The notes: generated by a model not told the origin, from the sequence alone. Shown: positions 10,027 through 22,797, counted from the first letter of the stretch. The stretch is 64,000 nt of DNA from Panulirus ornatus (GCF_036320965.1 NC_092257.1:21512913-21576912); one strand, 5' to 3'. Numbers and translations: made by a program.

Positions 10027-12757
10027 GCGTTAGCGAGGTAGCGCAAGGAAACAGACAAAAGAATGGCCCAACCCATCCACATACACATGTACATACATAC
10101 ACGTCCACACACGCAAATATACATGCCTATACATCTCACGTATACATATATATACACACACAGACATACACATATATACACATGTACATAATTCATACTG
10201 TCTGCCTTTATTCATTCCCATCGCCACCCTGCCACACATGAAATAACAACCCCCTCCCCCCTCATGTGCGCGAGGTAGCGCTAGGAAAAGACAACAAAGG
10301 CCCCATTCATTCACACTCAGTTTCTAGCTGTCATGTAATAATGCAACGAAACCACAGCTCCCTTTCCACATCCAAGCCCCACAGAACTTTCCATGGTTTA
10401 CCCCAGACGCTTCACATGCCCTGATTCAATCCACTGACAGCACGTCGACCCCGGTATACCACATCGTTCCAATTCACTATTCCTTGCACGCCTTTCACCC
10501 CCTGCATGTTCAAGCAACGATCACTCAAAATCTTTTTCACTCCATCTTTCCACCTCCAATTTGGTCTCCCACTTCTCCTCGTTCCCTCCACCTCTGACAC
10601 ATATATCCTCTTGGTCAATCTTTCCTCACTCATTCTCTCCATGTAACCAAACCATTTCAAAACGCCCTCTTCTGCTCTCTCAGCCACACTCTTTTTATTA
10701 CCACACATCTCTCTTACCCTATCATTGCTTACTCGACCAAACCACCTCACACCACATATTGTCCTCAAACATCTCATTTCCAGCACATCCACCCTCCTGT
10801 GCACAACTCTATCCATAGCCCACGCCTCGCAACCATACAACATTGTTGGAACCACTATTCCTTTAAACATACTCATTTTTGCTTTCCGAGATAATGTTCT
10901 CGACTTCCACACATTCTTCAAGGCTCCCAGAACTTTCGCCCCCTCCCCCACCCTATGATTCACTTCCGCTTCCATGGTTCCATCCGCTGCCAAATCCACT
11001 CCCAGATATCTAAAACACTTCACTTCCATTTTTTCTCCATTTAAACTTACCTCCCAGTTGACTTGACCCTCACCCCTACTGTACCTAATAACCTTGTTCT
11101 TATTCACATTTACTCTCAACTTTCTTCTTTAACACACTTTACCAAACTCTGTCTCCAGCTTCTGCAGTTTCTCACATGAATCAGCCACCACCGCTGTATC
11201 ATCAGCGAACAACAACTGACTCACTTCCCAGGTTGTCTCATCCACAACAGACTGCATACTTGCCCCTCTTTCCAAAAACTCTTGCATTCACCTCTCTAAC
11301 AACCCCATCCATAAACAAATTAAACAACCATGGAGACATCACACACCCCTGCCGCAAACCTACATTCACTGAGAACCAATCACTTTCCTCTCTTCCTACG
11401 CGTACACATGCCTTACATCCTCGATAAAAACTTTTCACTGCTTCTAACAATTTGCCTCCCACGCCATATATTCTTAATACCGTCCACAGAGCATCTCTAT
11501 CAACTCTATCATATGCCTTCTATAAATTCATAAATGCTACATACAAATCCATTTGCTTTTCTAAGTATTTCTCACATACATTCTTCAAAGCAAACACCTG
11601 ATCCACACATCCTCTACCACTTCTGAAACCACACTGCTCTTCCCCAATCTGATCCTCTGTATATCCCTTCACCCTCTCAATCAATACCCTCCCATATAAT
11701 TTACCAAGAATACTCAACAAACTTAAACCTCTGTAATTTGAGCACTCACTCTTATCCCCTTTGCCTTTGTACATTGGCACTATGCAAGCATTCCGCCAAT
11801 CCTCAGGCACCTCACCATGAATCATACATACATTAAATAACCTTACCAACCAGTCACCCCCTTTTTTAATAAATTCCTTTGCAATACCATCCAAACCCGC
11901 TGCCTTGCCAGCTTTCATGTCCCGCAATGCTTTTACTACCTCTTCTCTGTTTACCAGATCATTTTCCCTAACCCTCTCACTTTGCACACCGCCTCGACCA
12001 AAACATCCTATATCTGCCACTCTATCATCAAACACATTCAACAAACCTTCAAAATACTCACTCCATATCCTTCTCACGTCACCACTACTTGTTATCACCT
12101 CCCTATTAGCCCCCTTCACCGAAGTTCCCATTTGTTCCCTTGTCTTACGCCCTTTATTTACCTCCTTCCAAAACATCTTTTTATTCTTCCTAAAATTTAA
12201 TGATACTCTCTCACCCCAACTCTCATTTGCCCTCTTTTTCACCTCTTGCACCTTTCTCTTGACCTCCTGCCTCTTTCTTGTATACATCTCCCACTCATTT
12301 GCATTTTTTCCCTGCAAAAATCGTCCAAATGCCTCTCTCTTCTCTTTCACTAATAATCTTACTTCTTCATCCCACCACTCACTACCCTTTCTAATCAACC
12401 CACCTCCCACGCTTCTCATGCCACAAGCATCTTTTGCACAAGCCATCACTGCTTCCCTAAATACGTCCCATTCCTCCCCCACTCCCCTTACCTCCTTTAC
12501 TCACCTTTTTCCATTCTGTACTCAGTCTCTCCTGGTACTTCCTCACACAAGTCTCTTTCCCAAGCTCACTTACTCTCACCACTCTCTTCACCCCAACATT
12601 CTCTCTTCTTTTCTGAAAACCCCTACAAATGTTCACCTTCGCCTCCACAAGATGATGATCAGGCATCCCTCCACGTGCACCTCTCAGCACATTAACATCC
12701 AAACGTCTCTTTGTGTCCACCACAACGTAATTCGGAACTACCACAATGTAATCTTAT
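10027..12757 (-). mobile_element. RTE-like LINE, copy L1 (5'-truncated, broken ORF)
   Basis: Non-LTR retrotransposon read on the minus strand. At the 5' side (12457-12744) the end of the APE endonuclease is visible (PDHHLVEAKVN, the SDH-like motif). Then come the linker and reverse transcriptase (11520-12482: SNYRGLSLLSILGKLYGRV, EEQCGFRSGRGCVDQVFAL), the palm (11238-11462: DWFSVNVGLRQGCVMSPWLF; FADD near 11200) and the C-terminal RTE-type region (10412-11119: LYGCEAWAMDRVV, RRSGRPNWRWKDGV). Breaks: a frameshift near 12480, GAG to TAG at ~11522, an extra A near 11276, GAA to TAA at ~11130. The long ~370-bp 3' UTR (10027-10400) contains two GCTACCTCGC-type motifs. The terminal GCGACAAAGT is missing and the copy ends at (AC)n. 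Not functional. Confidence 0.92.
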
Positions 12758-13339
12758 AGAAATATAGACGTCTGGCGTATAGCCCCGATGCCTCACAGCC
12801 TCTAAACGATTGCTATAGATTGCCAGTAATTTAGAAGCAGAACGAGTGTTTTGTTACACTGGTTATTAAGGTAACTAATTACTCGACAAACAACAACAGC
12901 AACAACAACAAGAACAGCTTTTCATTATGATAAATGTGACCGAAAAATCAGATAAGCATTTGTATCAAATTTGGAGAAATAACGTCACTTGTTATCATCA
13001 TAATGTTAAATGTGTTCGATGTTGAATAAGCTCAGGATCCACAGGTAATGAACCTCTATATAGATATAATTATTACAGTAAAAACCACTTAATTAGACGA
13101 ACGACAATGATTAATCAGTTATCAGTATGATAACTAACATATTTTGTATTTTTTTCGAAAAAAATACAGTTTTAAAAAATCTTATAAAAACTTAGGAGTT
13201 TGCCATATTAAAAGTCTAAGGGTGTTTTACAGGCGAATTAATTTTCTTGAAGACATAATATACTGAAGTTTTTTAATTACTTATATATTGCAAATTAATC
13301 TCCAGTCTATTGCGTAGAGATGATAGGTAATGAGTACTT

Positions 13340-13341
<2 letters not shown>
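12758..13341. other. AT-rich unassigned sequence
   Basis: No open frame of note and no recognisable repeat apart from a short (CAA)n run near 12890. Probably non-coding. Confidence 0.55.

Positions 13342-13432
<91 letters not shown>
13342..13432. repeat. (AT)n microsatellite
   Basis: About 90 bp of pure AT within the AT-rich spacer, with no retroelement border adjacent. Confidence 0.97.
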
Positions 13433-13434
<2 letters not shown>

Positions 13435-14576
13435 CAACTACTATATTGTTAAAAAGTACAAGACGAAAAGGAAAGAAATAATGCTTAAAGCTTCGTTAAT
13501 TAAGATATCTATTCAAATGGCCTAAAGAAGCCTTTTTTGCTGTTTCTTTTTAAATGGCTTAGAAATAAGCCTTTTGTTACAGAAGTGGAATGTTGCATAA
13601 TACAGGCGTTTGATGATCTTTCATCTTAACTGGATATCATTGTAAACTGTTTCGTAGAAACGATAGGTTCTGAAAATTTTGGCAAAAAACTACAAAAACC
13701 GAAAAAAATGATTTTAAAAATCTTTACATATTTAACTAATATTTAACTAGGAACATTTAAATCTAATATTTTTATAGAATATATCGATTAGTAGAAATCA
13801 TGAAAGTATTTCATAGAAAGATCAGAATTTAAAAAAAAAAAAAAAAATGGCTAAAAAAATAGAGTTCAAAGTAATTTTTTTTTTTCAGAACTTAGAACCT
13901 CAATTTTAGAATTAGAAAAAAAAATGATCTAAATAAAGGAATAGATTACTTAAAACGTTCATTTATATTTAGTAAGATATGACCAAACGAAGACGTGTGT
14001 GCAGATGAATAAAAAGAGATGGATAGGAAAGTTTCATAATTACATTTGTTGTTAATGGGAGCAATTACACAAATCAATGTAATTACATTTGTTGTTAATG
14101 GGAGCAATTACACAAATCAATGTAATTAAGACCACAAGTCTATAGCAACTATGATGAGATTATAACGATAGAATAAGGTGGACTAAGATAATTTCTTATA
14201 TGTTCTAAAATAGGGGACAGAATTACCTTATTGTAATTCTATGGCCACGAGACGTTCCGCTTCATAATTGAACAAGAGTTTAATTATATTTAGTAACATA
14301 ATGACGGGCTTAATTACATTAACTAAGGTAATCAAGGGCATAAATTACATTAAGCATCAGCCTCTTATCTTCGGCGAAGGCGCCTACAGACGGGCGGTCG
14401 AGGAATTATCAAGAATTATATTACATCTTGTAATTACTGCGTCGGTCCAATTACACAAGTAATTAGCAGCTAAAAGACTTGCTCCTTCATCATCCACCTT
14501 AACAACATCGTTAACAAGATTCGGGAATGACTGAGCACAATTCGAGTCAGTAGTTAAGGATATATATATATGTTTT
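13433..14576. other. AT-rich spacer with a 43-bp duplication
   Basis: About 1.1 kb of AT-rich DNA without recognisable genes. A 43-bp segment containing TTGTTGTTAATGGGAGC is duplicated in tandem (14038-14080 and 14081-14123). TAATTAC words are frequent; AATTACCTTATTGTA recurs near 14222 and 25733, suggesting an old dispersed repeat. Confidence 0.55.
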
Positions 14577-14765
14577 TTTTTTTTCCTGCTTAACCGCCGT
14601 TTCCCACGTTAGCGAAGTAGCGCAAGGAAACAGACGAGGAATGGCCCAACCCACCCATGTAAACCTAATATACATATAGATACATATACATACATGGACA
14701 TATGCATATATACGCACGTACATATCCATGCTTGTTGCCTTCATCCATTCCCGTCGCCATATATG
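14577..14765 (-). mobile_element. RTE-like LINE 3'-tail fragment
   Basis: Only the 3' UTR end survives: reverse-strand CCTTGCGCTACTTCGCTAAC, then the TATATA/TACATA-rich UTR. It is bordered by a T-run and a degenerate (AT) stretch on the left and runs into a foldback repeat on the right. Confidence 0.8.
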
Positions 14766-14766
14766 T

Positions 14767-14945
14767 TCTAATCCATTGGGAAATGATACACGATAAGTTC
14801 CCAAGTGCACTTTCGTGCAGTGATCATATCATCTGGGGACATACAAGAAGAAAATATAAGTCTGTTGTATTTCCCCTGATGATGTGGTCATTACACGAAA
14901 GTGCACTTGGGAACTTATCGTGTTTCATATCCCCCAGGATTAGAT
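14767..14945. mobile_element. Foldback pair of Penelope-type terminal repeats (P1)
   Basis: Two inverted copies of one dispersed repeat (left ~14767-14839, right ~14872-14945) around a ~33-bp loop. The shared core is GAAAGTGCACTTGGGAAC; the right copy has CCCCTGATGATGTGG and a GAAA box, the left copy has CAGATGA instead of CTGATGA. Related copies lie at 25248-25400 and 34572-35062. Assignment to a Penelope-like element is inferred from the CTGATGA-stem-GAAA core (hammerhead-like, as known for Penelope-like elements) and from a true Penelope-like RT fragment elsewhere in the window. Confidence 0.55.
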
Positions 14946-14955
14946 GGAATTTGAT

Positions 14956-14956
<1 letters not shown>

Positions 14957-15011
<55 letters not shown>
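14957..15011. repeat. (TA)n between two retroelement fragments
   Basis: Borders the foldback P1 on the left and an S-element fragment on the right. Confidence 0.95.
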
Positions 15012-15013
<2 letters not shown>

Positions 15014-15035
15014 TTTTATAAAAATTCGCCATTTT

Positions 15036-15172
15036 CCCACGTTAGCGAGGCAGCGTTCAGAACAGAGGACTGAGCCTTGGAGGGAATATCCTCTCTTGGC
15101 CCCCTTCTCTGTTCCTTCTTTTGGAAAAAAAAAAAAAGGGAAGGGAGGATTTTATTTACCTTCCTACTCTGG
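15036..15172 (-). mobile_element. S element, partial copy 2
   Basis: Reverse-strand fragment: the tail (CCACGTTAGCGAGGCAGCG on the top strand), the CAGAACAGAGGACTGAGCC body, and an A-run replacing part of the T-rich stretch. The 5' leader portion is lost or replaced after 15172. Confidence 0.75.
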
Positions 15173-15869
15173 GAGCCTTCTCTGTTATGGTCCCGCAGCG
15201 CTCAGGAAGCCGACCACATCCACTGGTCGCGGAGGGGTGGGGGTGGAGCGTTGGTCACAGGTCGAAATGTGCGACGAGGTTGGGTGTCTGTCTCTGTGGG
15301 TTGACCATAAGGTCACTCTGACTCAGTGTGTAGCGTGGAGGTTGGAGAAACTGAATGGCGACCCGATCGGAGAAGAGAAAGAGTAACCCGAACATGTCTC
15401 GGGGTGGAGGAGTCTCATTTGGGTGTATTACGCCCTGTGCGTCGTAGCATCGCCCTGTGGTCTATGTTCTTTTTGGTCATCCTTGAGTTTGGTCAGGTCA
15501 GGTACATCTGTCAGGATAGGTCAAGTGTGAAGCAAGGGGGCAAGGTTTATATAGAGGAGGATAGTGGTTATCTGTGCAACACTTTGGACGAACAGAGACT
15601 GGTGCCGCTGCATAGATAACTGGATGTCGAGAACACCAACTTGGGACGGTGTTCTTCTGTTGTGCAGATGTTCAGTGAACATCTGTTCATCCTGGTGAGT
15701 GTCGCCAGTGCTCTATTGTTTGTTTGTTTGGTGTTTTTCCAATGTTGTTATGTCTGGCCTTGACGGGCCTAATGAACCGGGCAGGTGAGGCGTAGCTTAG
15801 AGTGAAGCAGGTGAATTGTTAGGTGAAATTAGTGAGGGAGTTTTGTTATTGTGTGAATCTGGCAGCACT
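15173..15869. other. Unassigned sequence
   Basis: About 700 bp with no recognisable gene; open frames up to 143 codons overlap in several registers and have no domain. Confidence 0.45.
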
Positions 15870-15941
15870 TGATAATGATAATGATAATACTACTAATAAT
15901 GATAATGATAATGATAATAATTTATTTTATTTATTTATTTT
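15870..15941. repeat. (GATAAT)n/(TTTA)n tract at LINE 3' end
   Basis: Degenerate GATAAT repeats followed by ATTT repeats, joined directly to the 3' terminus of LINE copy L2. Read on the minus strand this is a short-tandem-repeat tail, as is known for RTE-clade elements. Confidence 0.9.
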
Positions 15942-18900
15942 ACTTTGTCGCTGTCACCCGCGTTAGCGAGGTAGCGCAAGGAAACAGACGAAAGAATGGC
16001 CCAACCCACCCACATACACGTGTATATACATACACGTCCACACACGCAAATATACATACCTATACATCTCAACGTATACATATATATATATACACACACA
16101 GACATATACATATATACACATGTACATAATTCATACTGTCTGCCTTTATTCATTCCCATCGCCACCTCGCCACACATGAAATAACAACCCCCTCTCCCTC
16201 ATGTGTGTGAGGTAGCGCTAGGAAAAGACAACAAAGGCCCCATTCGTTCACACTCAGTCTCTAGCTGTCATGAAATAATGCACCGAAACCACAGCTCCCT
16301 TTCCACATCCGGGCCCCACAGAACTTTCCATGGTTTACCCCAGACGCTTCACATGCCCTGGTTCAATCCATTGACAGCACGTCGACCCCGGCATACCACA
16401 TCGTTCCAATTCACTCTATTCCTTGCACGCCTTTCACCCTCGTGCATGTTCAGGCCCCGATCACTCAAAATCTTTTTCACTCCATCTTTCCACCTCCAAT
16501 TGGTCTCCCACTTCTCCTCCTTCGCTCCACCTCTGACACATATATCCTCTTGGTCAATCTTTCCTCACTCATTCTCTCCATGTGACCAAACCATTTCAAA
16601 ACACCCTCTTCTGCTCTCTCAACCACACTCTTTTTATTACCACACATCTCTCTTACCCTATTATTACTTACTCGATCAAACCACCTCACACCACATATTG
16701 TCCTCAAACATCTCATTTACAGCACATCCACCCTCCTGCGCACAACTCTATCGATAGCCCACGCCTCGCAACCATACAACATTGTTGGAACCACTATACC
16801 TTCAAACATACCCATTTTTGCTTTCGAGATAATGTTCTCGACTTCCACACATTCTTCAAGGCTCCCAGAACTTTCGCCTCCTCCCCCACCCTATGATTCA
16901 CTTCCGCTTCCATGGTTCCATCCGCCGCCAAATCCACTCCCAGATATCTAAAACACTTTACTTCCTCAGGTTTTTCTCCGTTCAAACTTACCTCCCAATT
17001 GGCTTGACCCTCAACCCTACTGTACCTAATAACCTTGCTCTTATTCACATTTACTCTCAACTTTCTTCTTTCACACACTTTACCACACTCAGTCACCAGC
17101 TTCTGCAGTTTCTCACCAGAATCAGCCACCAGCGCTGGATCATCAGCGAACAACAACTGACTCACTTCCCAAGCTCTCTCATCCACAACAGACTACATAC
17201 TTGCCCCTCTCTCCAAAACTCTTGCATTCACCTCCCTAACAACCCCATCCATAAACAAATTAAACAACCATGGAGAAATCACACACCCCTGCCGCAAACC
17301 TACATTCACTGAGAACCAATCACTCTCCTCTCTTCCTACACGTACATTCCTCAAAGCAAACACCTGATCCACACATCCTCTACCACTTTTGAAACCACAC
17401 TGCTCTTCCCCAATCTGATACTCTGTACATGCCTTCACCCTCTCAATCAATACCCTCCCATATAATTTACCAGGAATACTCAACAAACTTATACCTTTGT
17501 AATTTGAGCACTCGCTTTTGTCCCCTTTACCTTTGTACAATTGCACTATGCAAGCATTCCGCCATCACCATGAATCATACATACATTAAATAACCTTACC
17601 AACCAGTCAACAACACAGTCACCCCCTTTTTTTTTATAGATTCCACTGCAATAACATCCAAACCCGCTGCCTTGCCGGCTTTCATCTTCTGCAAAGCTTT
17701 TACTACCTCTTCTCTGTTTACCAAATCATTTTCCCTAACTCTCACACTTTGCACACCACCTCGACCAAAACACCCTATATCTGCCACTCTATCATCAAAC
17801 ACATTCAACAAAACTTCAAAATACTCACTCCACCTCCTTCTCATATCACCACTACTTGTTATCAGCTCCCCATTAGCCCCCTTCACTGAAGTTCCCATTT
17901 GTTCCCTTGGCTTACGCACTTTATTTACCTCCTTCCAAAACATCTTTTTATTCTCCCTAGAATTTAATGATACTCTCTCACCCCAACTCCCATTTGCCCT
18001 CTTTTTCACCTCTTGCACCTTTCTCTTGACCTCCTGCCTCTTTCTTTTATACATCTCCCACTCATTTGCATTATTTCCCTGCAAAAATCGTCCAAATGCC
18101 TCTCTCTTCTCTTTCACTAATAATCTTACTTCTTCATCCCACCACTCACTACCCTTTCTAATCTGTCCACCTCCCACGCTTCTCATGCCACAAGCATGTT
18201 TTGCGCAAGCCATCACTACTTCCCTAAATGCATCCCATTCCTCCCCCACTCCCCTTACCTCCTTTGTTCTCACCTTTTTCCATTCTGTACTCAGTCTCTC
18301 CTGGTACTTCCTCACATAAGTCTCCTTCCCAAGCTCACTTACTCTCACCACTCTCTTCACCCCAGCATTCTCTCTTCTTTTCTAAAAACCTCTATAATTC
18401 TTCACCTTCGCCTCCGCAAAATAATGATCAAACATCCCTCCAGTTGCACCTCTCAGCACATTAACATCCAAAAGTCTCTCTTTTGCGCGCCTATCAATTA
18501 ACATGTAATCTAATAACGCTCTCTGGCCATCTCTCCTACTTACATACGTATACTTATATATGTCTCGTTTTTTTTAACCAGGCATTCCCAATCACCAGTC
18601 CTTTTTCAGCACATAAATCTCCAAGCTCTTCACCATTTCCATTTACAACACTGAACACTCCATGTATACCAATTATTCCCTCAACTGCCACATTACTCAC
18701 CTTTGCATTCAAATCACCCATCACTATAACCCGGTCTCGTGCATCAAAGCCACTAACACACTCATTCAGCTGCTCCCAAAACACTTGCCTCTCATGATCT
18801 TTCTTCTCATGCCCATGTGCATATGCACCAATAATCACCCATCTCTCTCCATCAACTTTCAGTTTTACTCATATCAATCTAGAGTTTACTTTCTTACACT

Positions 18901-19268
18901 CTATCACATACTCCCACCACTCCTGTTTCAGGAGTAGTGCTACTCCTTCCCTTGCTCTTGTCCTCTCACTAATCCCTGACTTTACTCCCAAAACATTCCC
19001 AAACCGCTCTTCCCCTTTACCCTTGAGCTCCGTTTCACTCAGAGCCAAAACATCCAGGTTCCTTTCCTCAAACATACTACCTATCTCTCCTTTTCTCTCA
19101 TCTTGGTTACATACACACACATTTAGACACCCCAGTCTGAGCCTTCGAGGACTCCCCGCGTGACTCCCTCTTCTGTTTCCCCTTTTAGAAAGTTAAAATA
19201 CAAGGAGGGGAGGGTTTCTGGCTTCCCGCTCCCGTCCTCTTTCGTCGCCTTCTACGACACGTAGGAAG
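15942..19268 (-). mobile_element. RTE-like LINE, copy L2 (near full length, defective)
   Basis: The most complete copy, about 3.3 kb, the usual RTE size. Minus-strand order: 5' leader (19130-19268); APE endonuclease (18869-19120 with LALSETELKGKG; 18554-18838 with YAHG and VMGDLNAKV; TYVSRRDGQRALLDYML to ~18480; degraded SDH motif FDHY); linker (17596-18360); RT (17193-17546, 16794-17186 with FADD-type LLFADDPALVAD); C-terminal region (16477-16716); long 3' UTR (15942-16400). A ~58-codon in-frame deletion at ~17345 removes RT motif A (the segment with AYDRVDRDALWK). Other lesions: W to stop between the two EN pieces, a deletion near 17563, a frameshift near 16825, GAA to TAA near 16720, a frameshift near 16501. 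No ORF1 is present. It cannot encode an active RT. Confidence 0.92.
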
Positions 19269-19357
19269 AGTTAATGATGATTATATTGATAATGATGATA
19301 ATAGTGATGATTATAATAGCAGTAATGATAATGATAATTGATAATAATGATAATTAT
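19269..19357. repeat. Degenerate (GATAAT)n tract
   Basis: ATGATAAT-type repeats between the 5' end of L2 and the internal LINE fragment L3. Confidence 0.9.
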
Positions 19358-20166
19358 AGCTCACCCCTCGTAACCATATAACATTGTTGGTACCACTATT
19401 CCTTCAAACATACCCATTTTTGCTTTCTGAGATAATGATCTCGACTCTCATATTTTTCAACGCTCCCAAAACTTTTGCCCCCTCCCCCACCCTATGATTC
19501 ACTTCCGCTTTCATTGTTCCATCCGCTGCCAAATCCACTCCCAGATATCTAAAACACTTCACTTACTCCAGTCTCTCTCCATTCAAACTTACCTCCCAAT
19601 TGGCTTGTCCCTCAACCCTACTGTACCGAATAACCTTGCTCTTATTCACATTTACTCTCAGCTTTCTTCTTTCACACACTTTACCAAAGTCAGTCACCAG
19701 CTTCTGCAGTTTCTCACATGAATCAGCCACCAGCGATGTATCATCAGTAAACAACAACTGACTCACTTCCCAAGCTCTCTCATCCACAACAGACAGCATA
19801 CTTGCCCCTCTTTCCAAAACTCTTGCATTCACCTCCCTAACAACCCCATCCATAAACAAATTAAACAACCATGGAGACATCACACCCGCTGCCGCAAACC
19901 TACATTCATTGAGAACCAATCACTTTCCTCTCTTCCTACACGTACACATGCCTTACATCCTTGATAAAAACTTTTCACTGCTTCTAACAACTTGCCTCTC
20001 ACACCATATATTCTTAATACCTTCCACAGAGCATCTCTATCAACTCTATCATATGCCTTGTCCAGATCCATAAATGCTACATACAAATCCATTTGCTTTT
20101 CTAAGTATTTCTCACATACATTCTTCAAAGCAAACACCTGATCCACACATCCTCTACCACTTCTGA
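19358..20166 (-). mobile_element. RTE-like LINE, copy L3 (internal fragment)
   Basis: A reverse-strand piece of RT only: AFMDLDKAYDRVDRDALWKV (19880-20212), DWFSMNVGLRQ, then FMDGVVREVNARV and LLFTDDTSLVADS (19563-19919). Both element ends are missing: it stops at the equivalent of VVPTMLYGYEG near 19360 and at the RSGRGCVDQ region near 20166. Both borders are in (GATAAT)n/(ATA)n tracts. FADD is changed to FTDD, and a frameshift lies near 19890. Confidence 0.9.
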
Positions 20167-20426
20167 AATAATAATAATGATAATGATAATAATGATAACC
20201 CTTTAACCCCATCTGTACAGTTGCCTTTTGAACGCTCTTTTCTGAACCCTAACAAAATTACCTTTTGAATTGCCTTTCTGAGAGCGGGAATTTGGAACCA
20301 ATTAATTTCATCCTATTTTCCTCGCACACAGTTTTCGACCCAATTTAATTTGACGCTGTCTTTCCCATTTCCCCATTTCTTGAGCCCATTTCTACTGATT
20401 TTATTCATTTATCTTTTAACTAAAAG
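20167..20426. other. (ATAATG)n tract then unassigned sequence
   Basis: Microsatellite at 20167-20199, then ~225 bp of AT-rich sequence without a gene, leading into a satellite. Confidence 0.6.
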
Positions 20427-21374
20427 CTGGTACCTGTTCCTCTTGAATCATTCATTGGAACCCGTTCCCTGTGAACTGTTCATTGGTACCCGTTCCCTGT
20501 GAACTGTTCACTGGTACCCATTCCCTGTGAAGTGTTCACTGGTATCCGTTCCCTGTGAAGTGTTTACTGGTACCCGTTCCATGTGAAGTGTTTACTGGTA
20601 CCCGTTCCCTGTGAAGTGTTTACTGGTACCCGTTCCCTGTGAAGTGTTTACTGGTACCCGTTCCCTGTGAAGTGTTTACTGGTACCCGTTCCCTGTGAAG
20701 TGATCACTGGTACCCGTTCCCTGTGAAGTGTTTACTGGTACCCGTTCCCTGTGAAGTGTTTACTGGTACCCGTTCCCTGTGAAGTGTTTACTGGTACCCG
20801 TTCCCTGTGAAGTGTGTACTGGTACCCGTTCCCTGTGAAGTGTTTACTGGTACCCGTTCCATGTGAAGTGATCACTGGTACCTGTTCCCTGTGAAGTGTG
20901 TACTGGTACCCGTTCCCTGTGAAGTGTTTACTGGTACCCGTTCCCTGTGAAGTGTGTACTGGTACCCGTTCCCTGTGAAGTGTTTACTGGTACCCGTTCC
21001 ATGTGAAGTGATCACTGGTACCTGTTCCCTGTGAAGTGTGTACTGGTACCCGTTCCCTGTGAAGTGTTTACTGGTACCTGTTCCCTGTGAAGTGTGTACT
21101 GGTACCCGTTCCATGTGAAGTGATCACTGGTACCTGTTCCCTGTGAAGTGTGTACTGGTACCCGTTCCCTGTGAAGTGTTTACTGGTACCCGTTCCATGT
21201 GAAGTGATCACTGGTACCTGTTCCCTGTGAAGTGTGTACTGGTACCCGTTCCCTGTGAAGTGTTTACTGGTACCTGTTCCCTGTGAAGTGTGTACTGGTA
21301 CCCGTTCCATGTGAAGTGATCACTGGTACCTGTTCCCTGTGAAGTGTGTACTGGTACCCGTTCCTCTTGAATCC
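20427..21374. repeat. 28-bp satellite with 7-mer higher-order repeat, ~34 copies
   Basis: Units of 28 bp with core GGTACCCGTTCCCTGTGAAG, so GGTACC recurs in each. In the right half the pattern of variants (CCATGTG, TGATCAC, GTGTGTAC) repeats every 196 bp (7 x 28), which is visible as near-identical 80-codon reverse frames starting 196 bp apart. The outermost units on both sides share the variant GTTCCTCTTGAATC. Confidence 0.95.
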
Positions 21375-21499
21375 ACTGTTTGTCCTCTGTTTCCCGCCAC
21401 TGGGCTTGACCAAGTCCGCCCCCAGCTCAGCTGCTCCACCGTATAATAACAGTGAGGAATAAAAGTTACCTTTTACCATGAGGAATTTCCTTGTGTATA

Positions 21500-21501
<2 letters not shown>

Positions 21502-21548
<47 letters not shown>

Positions 21549-21584
21549 GCCATCTTCAAAAGACGTTACGATAATTACAACATG

Positions 21585-21655
<71 letters not shown>
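21502..21655. repeat. (GA)n and (TC)n in inverted arrangement
   Basis: (GA)n at 21502-21545 and (TC)n at 21588-21654 are separated by 42 bp and are complementary to each other, so they could form a long hairpin or triplex. Confidence 0.93.
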
Positions 21656-22349
<694 letters not shown>

Positions 22350-22384
22350 GACACATCCAGCGGGTGAAGACGATGAAGTACACG

Positions 22385-22745
22385 TACGACTCTTGTAGCA
22401 CGGCGGTTCGACCTGTAACCGCAGCAGTACGACTTTCAGGCCACGATGGTACGACCCTTGAGCACGACGATACGACCTGCGACCGCAGAAGTACGACTTT
22501 CAGGCCACGACGGTACGACCCTTGAGCACGACGATACGACCTGCGATCGCAGCAGTACGACTTTCAGGCCACGACGGTACGACCCTTGAGCACGACGATA
22601 CGACCTGCGATCGCAGCAGTACGACTCTCAGGCCACGACGGTACGACCCTTTAACACGACGGCACGACCTCTGAGTCTGAAAGGCCCGACCTTTGACCTG
22701 AGGCTTGAAGGTCAAGTCACAGGGTCGTACCGTCGTACTCAAGGG
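22385..22745. repeat. 64-bp satellite, ~4-5 copies
   Basis: Units of about 64 bp containing GGCCACGACGGTACGACCC, TTGAGCACGACGATACGACC and TGCGATCGCAGCAGTACGAC. The first two thirds are copies of the 21-bp motif that forms the arrays at 26786-28822 and 33768-34480, so this is a compound member of the same family. Confidence 0.9.
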
Positions 22746-22797
22746 TCATACTCTTGTGGTTAAGGGGGTTAAGGTAGTCGGTACGACCACACAGAAC

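Noticed and set aside
11905..12759. 284-codon forward frame
   Set aside because: Antisense of LINE copy L1; similar serine/threonine/histidine-rich frames recur opposite every LINE copy.
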